64,000 nt of DNA from an uncultured Dysgonomonas sp. (GTDB lineage: Bacteria; Bacteroidota; Bacteroidia; Bacteroidales; Dysgonomonadaceae). Below are positions 1 to 7,443 of this stretch, piece by piece (positions within the stretch are counted from its first letter, which is position 1; every line of letters begins with the position of its first letter). The stretch covers positions 1 through 64,000 of the forward strand of contig USOX01000002.1 of NCBI GenBank assembly GCA_900556485.1, read 5' to 3'. The notes beneath the pieces are model-generated. The model saw only the letters and a list, made by a program, of their open reading frames with translations. It made no database searches and was not told where the DNA came from. The translations under genes and the position numbers were made by a program.

Positions 1-120
1 ACTGAAGTATGTGAAATTCTAGGAATTACACGAAAATCATTCTACGAATGGAAAGATTCAAAACCCGGATTTAAAGAGGCTATAGAAGATGCTCTGGCAC
101 ATTGTGATGAAAAATTATAA
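1..120 (+). CDS. Helix-turn-helix protein, 5'-truncated fragment before a probable frameshift
   Basis: The reading frame is open from the first base and ends at TAA 118-120. The 39 visible residues read as a helix-turn-helix (CEILGITRKSFYEWKD) followed by an acidic helix, the pattern of phBC6A51-type HTH and phage terminase-small-subunit-like DNA-binding proteins. The next ORF (129-722) has no good start codon and continues the expected protein in another frame, so this is probably the N-terminal half of one broken gene. Adding a single base around 115-118 would join the two frames. The true start lies outside the window. The HTH assignment is from motif pattern only. Confidence 0.5.
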   Translation, partial: TEVCEILGITRKSFYEWKDSKPGFKEAIEDALAHCDEKL

Positions 121-128
121 GCAAAGCA

Positions 129-722
129 TTGGCTCGCTGTTCACTCAAACGCAAACTGGAAAGATATGTCGTAACAGAAGTGCGGACTGTGTATACTCCT
201 GACTATAATGATCCTTCAGGATGGAAGGTAAAGGCAAGGATAGTAAAAGAAAAGGAATATGCTCCAGATGATAAAGCAATCCGTTTTGTATTGCAAGATA
301 AGAGTTGTAAAAAGGATGAATTGGAGGGAAATCAGGCGGTTTTCAATATAACTGTTACGAATAAAGATGTATCGGAAATGCTGGTAAATTTGGGTAAGAG
401 TTTGAAGGGAGCCTCATCCCAGCCACCTCCGGTTAGCAGTAGCCCCCTCCCAACCTCCCCCGAATGGGGAGGAGTCCGCGAAGCAGATAAATTTGAAGAA
501 CAAAATGAATTAACCACGCAAAAGGATTCGCGCGGTAGCCCTGAAACAATTCAGAATAAGGAAGTGAAAATTACCAAATCAGAAGAACTTGAAAAAGATG
601 ATAAAGACACACCGATTTTAGAAGAGGGTAAGGTAAAGGGAAAAAAGAAGATATTAGTAAGGGATTATTGTTTGCCTCCGGGGTATCTTTATCGAGTGGA
701 GGAAGTAGATGAAGAGGAATGA
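129..722 (+). pseudogene. C-terminal part of a frameshifted phage-type HTH protein
   Basis: The ORF opens with TTG and covers 197 codons. Residues 3-60 contain the hallmark of terminase-small-subunit or phBC6A51-like proteins, a basic, Tyr-rich stretch followed by PDDKAIRFVLQDK. This would directly follow the HTH encoded at 1-120. The frame is already open from base 111 and would give ISKALARC before the annotated start, so a one-base loss near 115-118 is the simplest explanation; a sequencing error cannot be excluded. Residues about 95-125 are encoded by a GC-rich palindromic segment rich in Pro and Ser that looks inserted in frame. The C-terminus (about 130-197) is Lys/Glu-rich and ends in an acidic tail. 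It may be a remnant of a mobile element. The function is not established. Confidence 0.5.
454..472. repeat. GC-rich palindrome inserted in the reading frame
   Basis: CCTCCCC (454-460) and GGGGAGG (466-472) form a perfect 7-bp stem with a 5-base CGAAT loop. It lies in a pyrimidine-rich, GC-rich segment (about 413-480) that contrasts with the AT-rich gene around it. The composition is like the short dispersed palindromes found between genes in many Bacteroidota. Here it sits inside an ORF and keeps the frame. Confidence 0.6.
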
Positions 723-1068
723 AAAATGAAGAACTAAAAATGAATAATTTGCTTGTAACTTGTAACTAAAAACTGTCACTTTTGTCACTTTTTGTATTTC
801 ATAGTGATTACTTCATAATGAAAGTAAACCAAAACCACAAAGGGCACGAAGACTTATACTAAAGACACTATATAATTAAAATGGCAATAGTATAAAGTGT
901 TACTTTTTGAGAGAATCATATTTGAAAACAAACTCTAAAAAATTGAATAATAAAAATTTAAATAAACCCTTAAAAAAGATTGCATTCAATTTTGTCAAGC
1001 TAAAGTTGCAAAAAACAAGATTTTTTTTTATTATCTTTGTAGTCTCAAAAAGAAAGAGGATTTAATAA
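723..1068. other. Intergenic region with degenerate repeat pieces and a promoter
   Basis: No ORF is credible here. The stretch 764-797 carries two GTCAC(TTTT) units resembling those at 8859-8912, 23879-23910 and 39196-39249. The stretch 826-850 contains an ACCACAAAGGGCACGAAG-like sequence of the dispersed type. The right end (about 1006-1039) holds a Bacteroidota-type promoter for the next gene. Confidence 0.5.
1006..1039 (+). promoter_or_regulatory. Promoter of the GT5-like gene
   Basis: A -7 box TATCTTTG at 1032-1039 matches the Bacteroidota consensus TAnnTTTG. A TTG at 1006-1008 stands 23 bases upstream, slightly wider than the usual spacing. The predicted transcript would have a leader of about 25 bases before the ATG at 1069. 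Confidence 0.55.
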
Positions 1069-1875
1069 ATGGGTACAAAAAAAGTTTTATACATTACACA
1101 GGAGATTACTCCTTACTTACCAGATTCGCCAATTGCCACAAATTGCAGATACCTACCACAAGCTATACAGGAAAAAGGCCAGGAAATCAGAACCTTTATG
1201 CCTAAATTTGGTAATATCAACGAAAGAAGGAATCAGCTTCATGAGGTTATCCGACTTTCGGGAATGAATCTGATTATAGATGATACAGATCATCCTTTGA
1301 TCATAAAAGTGGCATCTATACAAGCTGCACGTATGCAAATCTATTTTATAGATAATGACGATTACTTCAAAAGAAAGCATATGATAGCAGATGACAATGA
1401 TGTAGAGTTTCCAGATAATGACGAACGAAGCATCTTCTATATAAGAGGTGTTTTGGAAACAATAAAGAAGCTACGTTGGATACCGGATGTTATTGATTGT
1501 CATGGTTGGATGACTGCTCTGACCGGATTGTATATAAAAACAGCTTATGCTGACGATCCTTGTTTTAAGAATTCAAAGATCGTATATTCTTTATATAATG
1601 ATGACTTCAAACAGACCTTCAATAATAGCTTCATTAACAAATTGAAGTTTGACGGAATCAAAGATAAGGATATTGCAGACCTGAAAGGAGAGGTTAACTA
1701 TGAAACCCTTTCTAATTTTGCGGTAAAATACGCGGACGGTATAATTCAAAGTCAGGAAAATATTAACCCGAACATACTTGATTGTGTAAATAAATCAGGG
1801 AAACAATTCCTTCCATATCAGGGAAATTGGGAATCTTCGGCTGACTCTATCAATAATTTTTACGAAAATCTTTAA
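1069..1875 (+). CDS. Glycogen/starch synthase catalytic-domain-like protein (GT5 N-terminal half only)
   Basis: The 268 residues match the N-terminal Rossmann domain of GT5 glycogen/starch synthases: KVLYITQEITPYLP at the start, IPDVIDCHGWMTALTGLY near residues 137-155, and KIVYSLYND near 170. Full-length synthases have about 470-500 residues and a second GT-B domain, which is absent; a normal stop is followed by a strong terminator. The KxGG motif that binds ADP-glucose after the first beta-strand is replaced by a sequence without GG (DSPIATN). Catalysis as a synthase is therefore unlikely. The protein could be a regulator or scaffold, but that is inference. From general knowledge, this short form next to a DUF4270 gene is a recurring Bacteroidales arrangement. 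The start is supported by the promoter at 1006-1039. Confidence 0.75.
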   Translation: MGTKKVLYITQEITPYLPDSPIATNCRYLPQAIQEKGQEIRTFMPKFGNINERRNQLHEVIRLSGMNLIIDDTDHPLIIKVASIQAARMQIYFIDNDDYFKRKHMIADDNDVEFPDNDERSIFYIRGVLETIKKLRWIPDVIDCHGWMTALTGLYIKTAYADDPCFKNSKIVYSLYNDDFKQTFNNSFINKLKFDGIKDKDIADLKGEVNYETLSNFAVKYADGIIQSQENINPNILDCVNKSGKQFLPYQGNWESSADSINNFYENL

Positions 1876-1895
1876 AGTATCTAAAATAAAAAGAG

Positions 1896-1931
1896 AAAAA
1901 TGCTGTTTTACTTTTAATGAACAGCATTTTT
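1896..1931 (+). terminator. Intrinsic terminator of the GT5-like gene
   Basis: AAAAATGCTGTT (1896-1907) and AACAGCATTTTT (1920-1931) pair perfectly over 12 bp around a 12-base loop and run into further T residues. It lies 20 bases after the stop codon. Confidence 0.85.
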
Positions 1932-2059
1932 TTGGATATTTGAAACCCAATTTAAGGTCACAGACCCATTTATTGCTTCTGTGTATAACAACAATTAGTT
2001 ATATTTAAAAAATGTTGCATTAAATACTTCTGTTACTTATTTTTAAACATTTAATTTAA

Positions 2060-3457
2060 ATGAAGATTAAAAATTTACTGATTCTGGCAGCTGCCTTCAT
2101 TGCTCTTATATTTGTAGCCTGTGATGACGATCTCAGTGAAATAGGAAACAGCATACAACCTGGTGGTGATGGTATATATGCAGTAGGCGATACAATTCCG
2201 ATAACAGCTTCCACCTACTCTTTTGAAGATTCGGTATATGCCCGTACAATATTTGGTCTGTTAGGAGAATATGATGATCCGACATTCGGAAAGATAAAAT
2301 CTGACTATCTTTGCGAATTCCGCTGTCCGGATGATACAATATTCGAAAAGAATACATTTGCAATAGACTCTATGTTTCTGGCAGTCTATTATTCTTCATT
2401 TAGTGGAGATACGACATCACTGATAGGTCTCAGTTCGTATGAAGTAGTGAATAGTTTAAAAGCTAATTTTTTCACAAATGTAGACCCTTCAAAATATTAT
2501 GATCCTAACAAGATGTTAGGACAAAGTGTATTTACAATCCAATCCAGTCCGCTAGATTCATCTTTAACAGCTTCTACCGGCACAAGGATCAGAGTTGTAA
2601 AAACCAAATTAAATGATGAATTGAGCAATAGATTCTTTAAGCAATTAGAACAGAATTATGATACATTCCTTTCTACTGATAAATTTAATGAATTCTTTAA
2701 GGGAATGTATATTACTACAACATTTGGTTCCGGTAGTTTAGTTGAGGTTGATTATACTGAGCTCAGAATACATTATAGATCTACAGTCAGAAATGTTGCT
2801 AACACTGAGGATTCTATCGTAAAGAGAACTGTTGCTATGGATGTTACCCCTGAGGTTATACAGATGAACCATGTAGAGAACAAATTTCCGAGTGGTATAG
2901 TAGGCCCTAGTCCGGAAAAAGCTTATTTAAGAGCTCCGGCAGGTGTGTACACCGAATTACAAATACCTCTTAAGAAGATATTAGAGAAAGCAAAAGAGAA
3001 GTATGGAGAAAACTATACTATCAATGCAGCGAATCTTAAAATAAAAGGTCATACAGAGGCTGAAGAAGGATTTACCGCAAGTAAACCTAGTCGCGTCTTA
3101 CTAATAAACAGAGATTCATTACCGAACTTCTTTAAAGACCGCAAGTATAAATCAGGTGAAAAAACATACACTGTTATAACACGTGATGCCACTACTAACA
3201 CTTACAATTTCAGCAATTTGGCTACAATTATAAATCATTATGCCGATCATTATAAAGATGCTGCAACAATCCCAGATCTATATTACTTAATGATTCCTAT
3301 TGAGTATACACAAGAACAGCAATATGTAAATGGTCAATATGTATGGGTAATGACTGATATATATAACTTTATGAAGCCTGTTTCGGCGATACTAAGGACA
3401 GATGAACCAAATATGCAAATGCCATTAGTATATAGCTCGTATAGTAGCCGGGATTAG
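2060..3457 (+). CDS. DUF4270 family lipoprotein
   Basis: The protein has 465 residues, a type II signal peptide with lipobox FVAC and lipidated Cys21, followed at once by DDD. Acidic residues right after the cysteine resemble the Bacteroidota surface-lipoprotein export signal. The early motif GDTIPITASTYSFEDSVYA and the pattern of beta-strands fit DUF4270, a family found in Bacteroidota with no settled function. The gene follows the GT5-like gene in the same direction, but a terminator lies between them, so it is probably transcribed separately. The expected site is the outer membrane, outward-facing. Confidence 0.8.
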   Translation: MKIKNLLILAAAFIALIFVACDDDLSEIGNSIQPGGDGIYAVGDTIPITASTYSFEDSVYARTIFGLLGEYDDPTFGKIKSDYLCEFRCPDDTIFEKNTFAIDSMFLAVYYSSFSGDTTSLIGLSSYEVVNSLKANFFTNVDPSKYYDPNKMLGQSVFTIQSSPLDSSLTASTGTRIRVVKTKLNDELSNRFFKQLEQNYDTFLSTDKFNEFFKGMYITTTFGSGSLVEVDYTELRIHYRSTVRNVANTEDSIVKRTVAMDVTPEVIQMNHVENKFPSGIVGPSPEKAYLRAPAGVYTELQIPLKKILEKAKEKYGENYTINAANLKIKGHTEAEEGFTASKPSRVLLINRDSLPNFFKDRKYKSGEKTYTVITRDATTNTYNFSNLATIINHYADHYKDAATIPDLYYLMIPIEYTQEQQYVNGQYVWVMTDIYNFMKPVSAILRTDEPNMQMPLVYSSYSSRD

Positions 3458-3496
3458 ATATAAAATAGCATTCTTGTAATGTCTATCAAGAAAATA

Positions 3497-3552
3497 AAAT
3501 ACACAGCTCAGGTACTCCTGTTTTATATATAGGTTACTTTAGCTGTGTATTT
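3497..3552 (+). terminator. Long hairpin downstream of the DUF4270 gene
   Basis: AAATACACAGCT (3497-3508) and AGCTGTGTATTT (3541-3552) are perfect inverted repeats of 12 bp. The 32-base loop begins with a second small hairpin, CAGG-TACT-CCTG (3509-3520). The T/A-rich tract after 3552 fits a terminator for the gene ending at 3457. Confidence 0.65.
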
Positions 3553-4034
3553 ATTTTATACATAGCCACATATACAATGGTGTGATATATGTACATTCAC
3601 ACCCATATAATAAGCTGGCAAAGGAGAATAAAACCGGAGATAATAAACCTCCATTCGAAACCCAACATCATACTTCTGCCTGTTCCTTTACATTCAATTA
3701 GTTTATCTAACATAGCTTCTCTTGAGGCTGTTGATAGCAGTTATATTGAAGATATAGATGTTCCATTCCATATTGTTCAATATAAGCAGTTACTGCCTCA
3801 ACCCATATAACAAGCCCTTTTATTCATTACTATCAACACAGGGCTCCTCCACACTTATCTTAGATCATATTTCAGAGAGCTAAATACCTTTCTGATAAAA
3901 GATCAGGACAGGCTCTCTATCAATAACTATATTTTCAATAATCATAGTTCATGATATCTAAAGTTGTAGATATTATGGGCTGTTTTTATATGAATATGTG
4001 CATTATTTATATACATCTTTATCTATAAGTAAAT
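3553..4034. other. Hairpin-rich non-coding region, no recognised gene
   Basis: Short ORFs here have no recognisable domain and no promoter context. Inverted sequences are frequent. The pair at 3842-3860 and 4042-4058 (TCCTCCACxxTTATCT and its complement) is imperfect, about 200 bases apart, and would embrace the nested hairpin at 3874-3918. This could be the relic of a small mobile element or a structured RNA; neither can be shown from sequence alone. Confidence 0.35.
3874..3918. repeat. Nested two-stem hairpin
   Basis: AGAGAGC (3874-3880) pairs with GCTCTCT (3912-3918). Inside, CTGAT (3892-3896) pairs with ATCAG (3902-3906) around AAAAG. There is no T-tract that would make it an obvious terminator. 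Confidence 0.5.
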
Positions 4035-4190
4035 ATGAAAATTGAGATAAGTGGAGGAACACGGAATATATTTAATCAAATACAAAAAGATTATAATAAA
4101 GGGGCCAAACAGAGACTCAAAATATATTTATGGGCTATCATTACCCAAAACATTCTTTATTGGATTGAAGATAAATTCATTATAAATTAA
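4035..4190 (+). CDS. Possible small protein of 51 residues
   Basis: The ORF starts at ATG 4035 and stops at TAA 4188-4190. Its product is Lys/Ile-rich with a hydrophobic stretch (YLWAIITQNILYWI) near residues 31-44, which could be a membrane-associated helix. A perfect terminator hairpin starts 3 bases after the stop, the best argument that something is transcribed here. There is no homology recognised by eye and no clear promoter. It may equally be a chance ORF inside a non-coding RNA gene. Confidence 0.3.
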   Translation: MKIEISGGTRNIFNQIQKDYNKGAKQRLKIYLWAIITQNILYWIEDKFIIN

Positions 4191-4193
4191 GAT

Positions 4194-4237
4194 CCAAGAG
4201 CCATAGGTTTAAAAATGTTTAAGGCTCTTGGGCTTTT
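4194..4237 (+). terminator. Intrinsic terminator
   Basis: CCAAGAGCC (4194-4202) and GGCTCTTGG (4223-4231) pair perfectly over 9 bp with a 20-base AT-rich loop, followed by GCTTTT. The upstream transcription unit is either the 51-codon ORF or an unannotated RNA. Confidence 0.75.
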
Positions 4238-4272
4238 AGAGCTATATATGCCAATTTTTAAGATTTTGATAC

Positions 4273-4280
4273 TATCTTTG
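4273..4280 (+). promoter_or_regulatory. -7 box upstream of the LysE-family gene
   Basis: TATCTTTG fits the Bacteroidota TAnnTTTG box. No clear TTTG stands at -33. The start codon at 4357 lies about 75 bases downstream. Confidence 0.45.
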
Positions 4281-4356
4281 CAGTAGTAAAGAGGTTTTCA
4301 TATTGATTTTTTATCAAATTGCCATAGGTAAATAAAGCCTCGATAAAAGATTGTGA

Positions 4357-5004
4357 ATGATATCTATCATTATAAAAGGTTTATTTATTGGTTTTCTATC
4401 CTCTGCTCCAATGGGACCAGTGGGAATGCTATGTATACAGCGTACCTTAAATGAAGGTAAAAAGAATGGTCTCATTACTGGTCTTGGTGCTGTTGCTGGT
4501 GACATGTTAATAGCCTTGTTGGCTATTGTAGCTGCATTAGGTTTAGGATTCAGTACCGAATTTATCCAGAGGCATGAAGGTCCATTAAAGGTAGTAGGGA
4601 GTATTGTACTTATAGTATTCGGATACATAGTCTTCAATAAGAATCCATCGAAGAACTTAACTAAATTAAGAGAGAATACAATATCTTCTTGGAAAGTATT
4701 TATTTCTTCACTTATACTCACAATTTCAAATATAGCCACTCTATTTCTATACATTGCTCTATTTGCACGCTTTAATGTTATAGATGCAAGTAAAAACTTT
4801 GGTTATGACCTTATTACAATCTTCTTCATTGGATTAGGTGCTTTTCTTTGGTGGTTGATAGTAACTTACTTTGTTAATAAGCTCCGAAAACGTTTTAACC
4901 CTAGAGGACTTCAAATATTCAATAAGATAATAGGTGTACTCCTTATAGGATTAGGTGTAGCAGGGATTATCACTGGTACTTTGATGGGTATCGAAATATT
5001 CTAA
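4357..5004 (+). CDS. LysE/RhtB family amino-acid exporter
   Basis: The protein has 215 residues and about six hydrophobic segments. The N-terminal signature GFLSSAPMGPVGMLCIQRTL is typical of the LysE/RhtB family, where the conserved Pro/Gly-rich turn follows the first membrane helix. The family exports amino acids or related small molecules across the inner membrane; the substrate cannot be told. The stop overlaps the stop of the convergent downstream gene by 4 bases (5001-5004), so there is no room for a terminator between them. Confidence 0.85.
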   Translation: MISIIIKGLFIGFLSSAPMGPVGMLCIQRTLNEGKKNGLITGLGAVAGDMLIALLAIVAALGLGFSTEFIQRHEGPLKVVGSIVLIVFGYIVFNKNPSKNLTKLRENTISSWKVFISSLILTISNIATLFLYIALFARFNVIDASKNFGYDLITIFFIGLGAFLWWLIVTYFVNKLRKRFNPRGLQIFNKIIGVLLIGLGVAGIITGTLMGIEIF

Positions 5005-6383
5005 TCGTTACAAGGTTTCAGCTTTATTTTTATACCATAGTAACGACTTAGCAATTGCTCAGAGAATGGATCTTCTCCATGAATGTATGTACCCCCATCA
5101 AATCGTTCAAACTGACACTCCACTTTATCTTGCTCCTTAGCCTCTTTTATTAAGACTTCGCGCTCAGTTACCATCCCTCTATATCTATTAATATCTTTAG
5201 CTGCTAAGTAGAAAGTAAATGCAAAACAAAATATGCCACCTACTATCAGCACCGATCTAATTTGTTGAAGGAGCCTATTACGATGGTCCAAATTATAAAA
5301 CAACATCCCCACGCCTATAATCAAAAATGTAACCACACCAAATAATGCTCTACGTGGAAATGTTGGAGATAAAGCCATTGCATATACTGCTGCAAGAGCA
5401 GCAATGTAATATATAGCACTTTTAGTCAAATATGCCCATTTATCTTCATCTCTACTTGAAAACCTATTATAGATAAATGGAATAATTAAGGCTATGATAA
5501 TAAGAGGCCCACAATAATAAACAAATGTCAATGTACAATTAAACAAGCGATAGAGAATGAGATATAAACTATAGGAAGTCTCCCCAGCTCTTTCATAATT
5601 ACCTGGAGCAGCAATCATTATAATATATCCTATAATTGCCCCAAACAAACCAAAGATCAGATAAGAAGGTATTTTCCAGTTCTCAGACCGATAATAGAAG
5701 AAGAACATTATAGCAATCAATAGCATTGCTCCTGCTGTATTTTCATTTGTCCATCCCGAAATAAAACCCAGAATAAAGAAGATTATAGAATAAAAAACTA
5801 CCCTTCCTAAACCAACCTTTATATTATTATATAACCGATATGGTAACAAAAACAACAATATGAAAAAAGTACCCCATAGATAATTAGCCGATCCGGTTAT
5901 CCATAATATCGTATCTCCAAATACAGGCTGTAAAAACCATATTGCCAGATTAATCAGAAGAAACAATGATATACTTCCCCTCCCCTTACCTTTAATATGA
6001 TAATAAATAAGGAATACATATCCTATATAAACTAATGCATTCAAAAAATCTGCAACATATGGAGGCAGCAATAACAGCGCCTGAGCAATACCATGAACTA
6101 CACTACGCCCTCCCCACAAATAGTAATGATTAACCTGTGAATGAAAAATATCTTCCAAAGAAGTTATCTGAATATCATGCCCATATACAAACAAATATGC
6201 ATAATCGTCCGATATTAAAGGAGTAAGAATATTCAAGAAAAGCAATATAGAAAAACAGACAAAAAGTACAATCCCCCAAAGAAATATTCTATTCCTTTTA
6301 GATTGCATAATTTTTTCCGAATATAAATCGAATCTGTTGTAAGCAGTTTTCAGTAAACGAACACCTTTTTCCAGCATTTTCAT
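5001..6383 (-). CDS. DUF6056-like polytopic membrane protein
   Basis: The 460-residue protein has about ten to twelve hydrophobic helices. An acidic pair in the first periplasmic loop (LISDDYAY), followed by YYLWGGRSVVH and ITGSANYLWG, matches DUF6056, a family resembling GT-C glycosyltransferases with the Asp pair after the first helix. A role as a lipid-linked sugar transferase is inference. I chose ATG 6383; a GTG at 6386 and another ATG at 6377 are possible. The promoter at 6400-6430 supports a start in this range. The 3' ends of this gene and the LysE-family gene overlap. Confidence 0.7.
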   Translation of the reverse strand: MKMLEKGVRLLKTAYNRFDLYSEKIMQSKRNRIFLWGIVLFVCFSILLFLNILTPLISDDYAYLFVYGHDIQITSLEDIFHSQVNHYYLWGGRSVVHGIAQALLLLPPYVADFLNALVYIGYVFLIYYHIKGKGRGSISLFLLINLAIWFLQPVFGDTILWITGSANYLWGTFFILLFLLPYRLYNNIKVGLGRVVFYSIIFFILGFISGWTNENTAGAMLLIAIMFFFYYRSENWKIPSYLIFGLFGAIIGYIIMIAAPGNYERAGETSYSLYLILYRLFNCTLTFVYYCGPLIIIALIIPFIYNRFSSRDEDKWAYLTKSAIYYIAALAAVYAMALSPTFPRRALFGVVTFLIIGVGMLFYNLDHRNRLLQQIRSVLIVGGIFCFAFTFYLAAKDINRYRGMVTEREVLIKEAKEQDKVECQFERFDGGTYIHGEDPFSEQLLSRYYGIKIKLKPCND

Positions 6384-6399
6384 CACGTATTACTTAAGA

Positions 6400-6430
6400 C
6401 AAAAGTACGATAAAAAATATTAGTGACCAA
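6400..6430 (-). promoter_or_regulatory. Promoter of the DUF6056-like gene
   Basis: Read on the minus strand, TACTTTTG (6400-6407) is a -7 box. TTG (6428-6430) lies 20 bases upstream, close to the Bacteroidota spacing. The leader would be very short. Confidence 0.55.
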
Positions 6431-6573
6431 TCCTTCATATAAACAGCTAGTTAATTAATTCATGTTTAGAATACTAAAGCCTTGTTAAATTTAATCTTCG
6501 ACCTTAAACAGGTAATTTATATATCTGTTATATTTGTAAAGCATCGTTAGTTAATAATATAAATTACACAAAA

Positions 6574-6816
6574 ATGACTCTGATTTTTTTCATCATATTT
6601 TCTATTATAGTATTTGGTTTGCTATTTCTATTCTCTATTATAAATGGAATCACATCCTTATTCCGAAAACCATCATTCTCTGGAAATGGAAGATCGTCCA
6701 ATTATACATCATCATCTGAGCACGCCAATGCTAACTCAAAAAGTAACTATCCTCACAGAAAAATATTTTCTAAAGATGAAGGAGAATATGTAAACTATGA
6801 AGAAATTAAAGACTAA
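6574..6816 (+). CDS. DUF4834 family small membrane protein
   Basis: The 80 residues begin with one transmembrane helix (about residues 2-27), followed by a Ser/Asn-rich linker and the conserved end IFSKDEGEYVNYEEIKD. This C-terminal motif is characteristic of DUF4834. The family is restricted to Bacteroidota and has no known function. It is placed immediately before the DUF5606 gene in the same direction. A -7 box TATATTTG lies at 6529-6536. Confidence 0.75.
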   Translation: MTLIFFIIFSIIVFGLLFLFSIINGITSLFRKPSFSGNGRSSNYTSSSEHANANSKSNYPHRKIFSKDEGEYVNYEEIKD

Positions 6817-6958
6817 TCATGATATAGATAAAGTTATTTTGATCTATTAAGAATTTACTTTGTTTTTTTAGACCTTTTTTACTAATATTTGGGGTATTCA
6901 TATTATTTTTGTCGCTCATTGGAAAATGAATATGAAATCTAAAACTAAATATATTATT

Positions 6959-7384
6959 ATGTTAAAAACAATTTTATCGGTTTCTGGTAAACCTGGATTG
7001 TACAAACTAGTATCAAACAGTAAAAACATGGTGATTGTAGAATCACTGATAGATAGTAAAAAAATGCCTATACATGCTCGCGACAAAGTTGTATCTTTAG
7101 GCGATATTTCTATCTATACAGATACTGAAGATGCCCCTCTTAAAGACATTCTTATTTCCATCAAAAAAAAGGAGAATGGCGAAAAAGCCTCAATCAATAC
7201 AAGTGCAAAACCTGAAGAATTGAAGAAATACTTTGCCGAAATACTTCCTGATTTTGATAAAGAAAGAGTTTACCCTACAGATATCAAAAAAATCATTAGC
7301 TGGTACAATATACTAACTAACGCCGGAGTTGATTTCGAACAAGAAGACAAAGAAGAGGTTGAAGAAGCTGAAAGCGCAGAATAG
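6959..7384 (+). CDS. DUF5606 domain protein
   Basis: The protein opens with MLKTILSVSGKPGLYKLVS, the signature of DUF5606, continues with VVSLGDISIYT near residue 47, and ends in an acidic tail rich in Glu. I chose ATG 6959 because the family starts there; an in-frame ATG at 6926 would add 11 residues. A -7 box TATTTTTG at 6904-6911 would leave no leader for the upstream start but about 40 bases for this one. It is a soluble cytoplasmic protein of unknown function. A bidirectional terminator separates it from asnS. Confidence 0.8.
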   Translation: MLKTILSVSGKPGLYKLVSNSKNMVIVESLIDSKKMPIHARDKVVSLGDISIYTDTEDAPLKDILISIKKKENGEKASINTSAKPEELKKYFAEILPDFDKERVYPTDIKKIISWYNILTNAGVDFEQEDKEEVEEAESAE

Positions 7385-7410
7385 CCAGCCAATCTTATAA
7401 GATATAAAGA

Positions 7411-7438
7411 AAAAGAGAGTGAATTATCACTCTCTTTT
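7411..7438. terminator. Bidirectional terminator between DUF5606 gene and asnS
   Basis: AAAAGAGAGTGA (7411-7422) and TCACTCTCTTTT (7427-7438) form a perfect 12-bp stem with an ATTA loop and T-tracts on both strands. It serves the two convergent genes. Confidence 0.9.
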
Positions 7439-7443
7439 TTATA

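Noticed and set aside
3589..3810. 73-codon plus-strand ORF
   Set aside because: No recognisable domain, no promoter or terminator, Ile/Ser/Leu-rich composition in a hairpin-rich region. Treated as chance.
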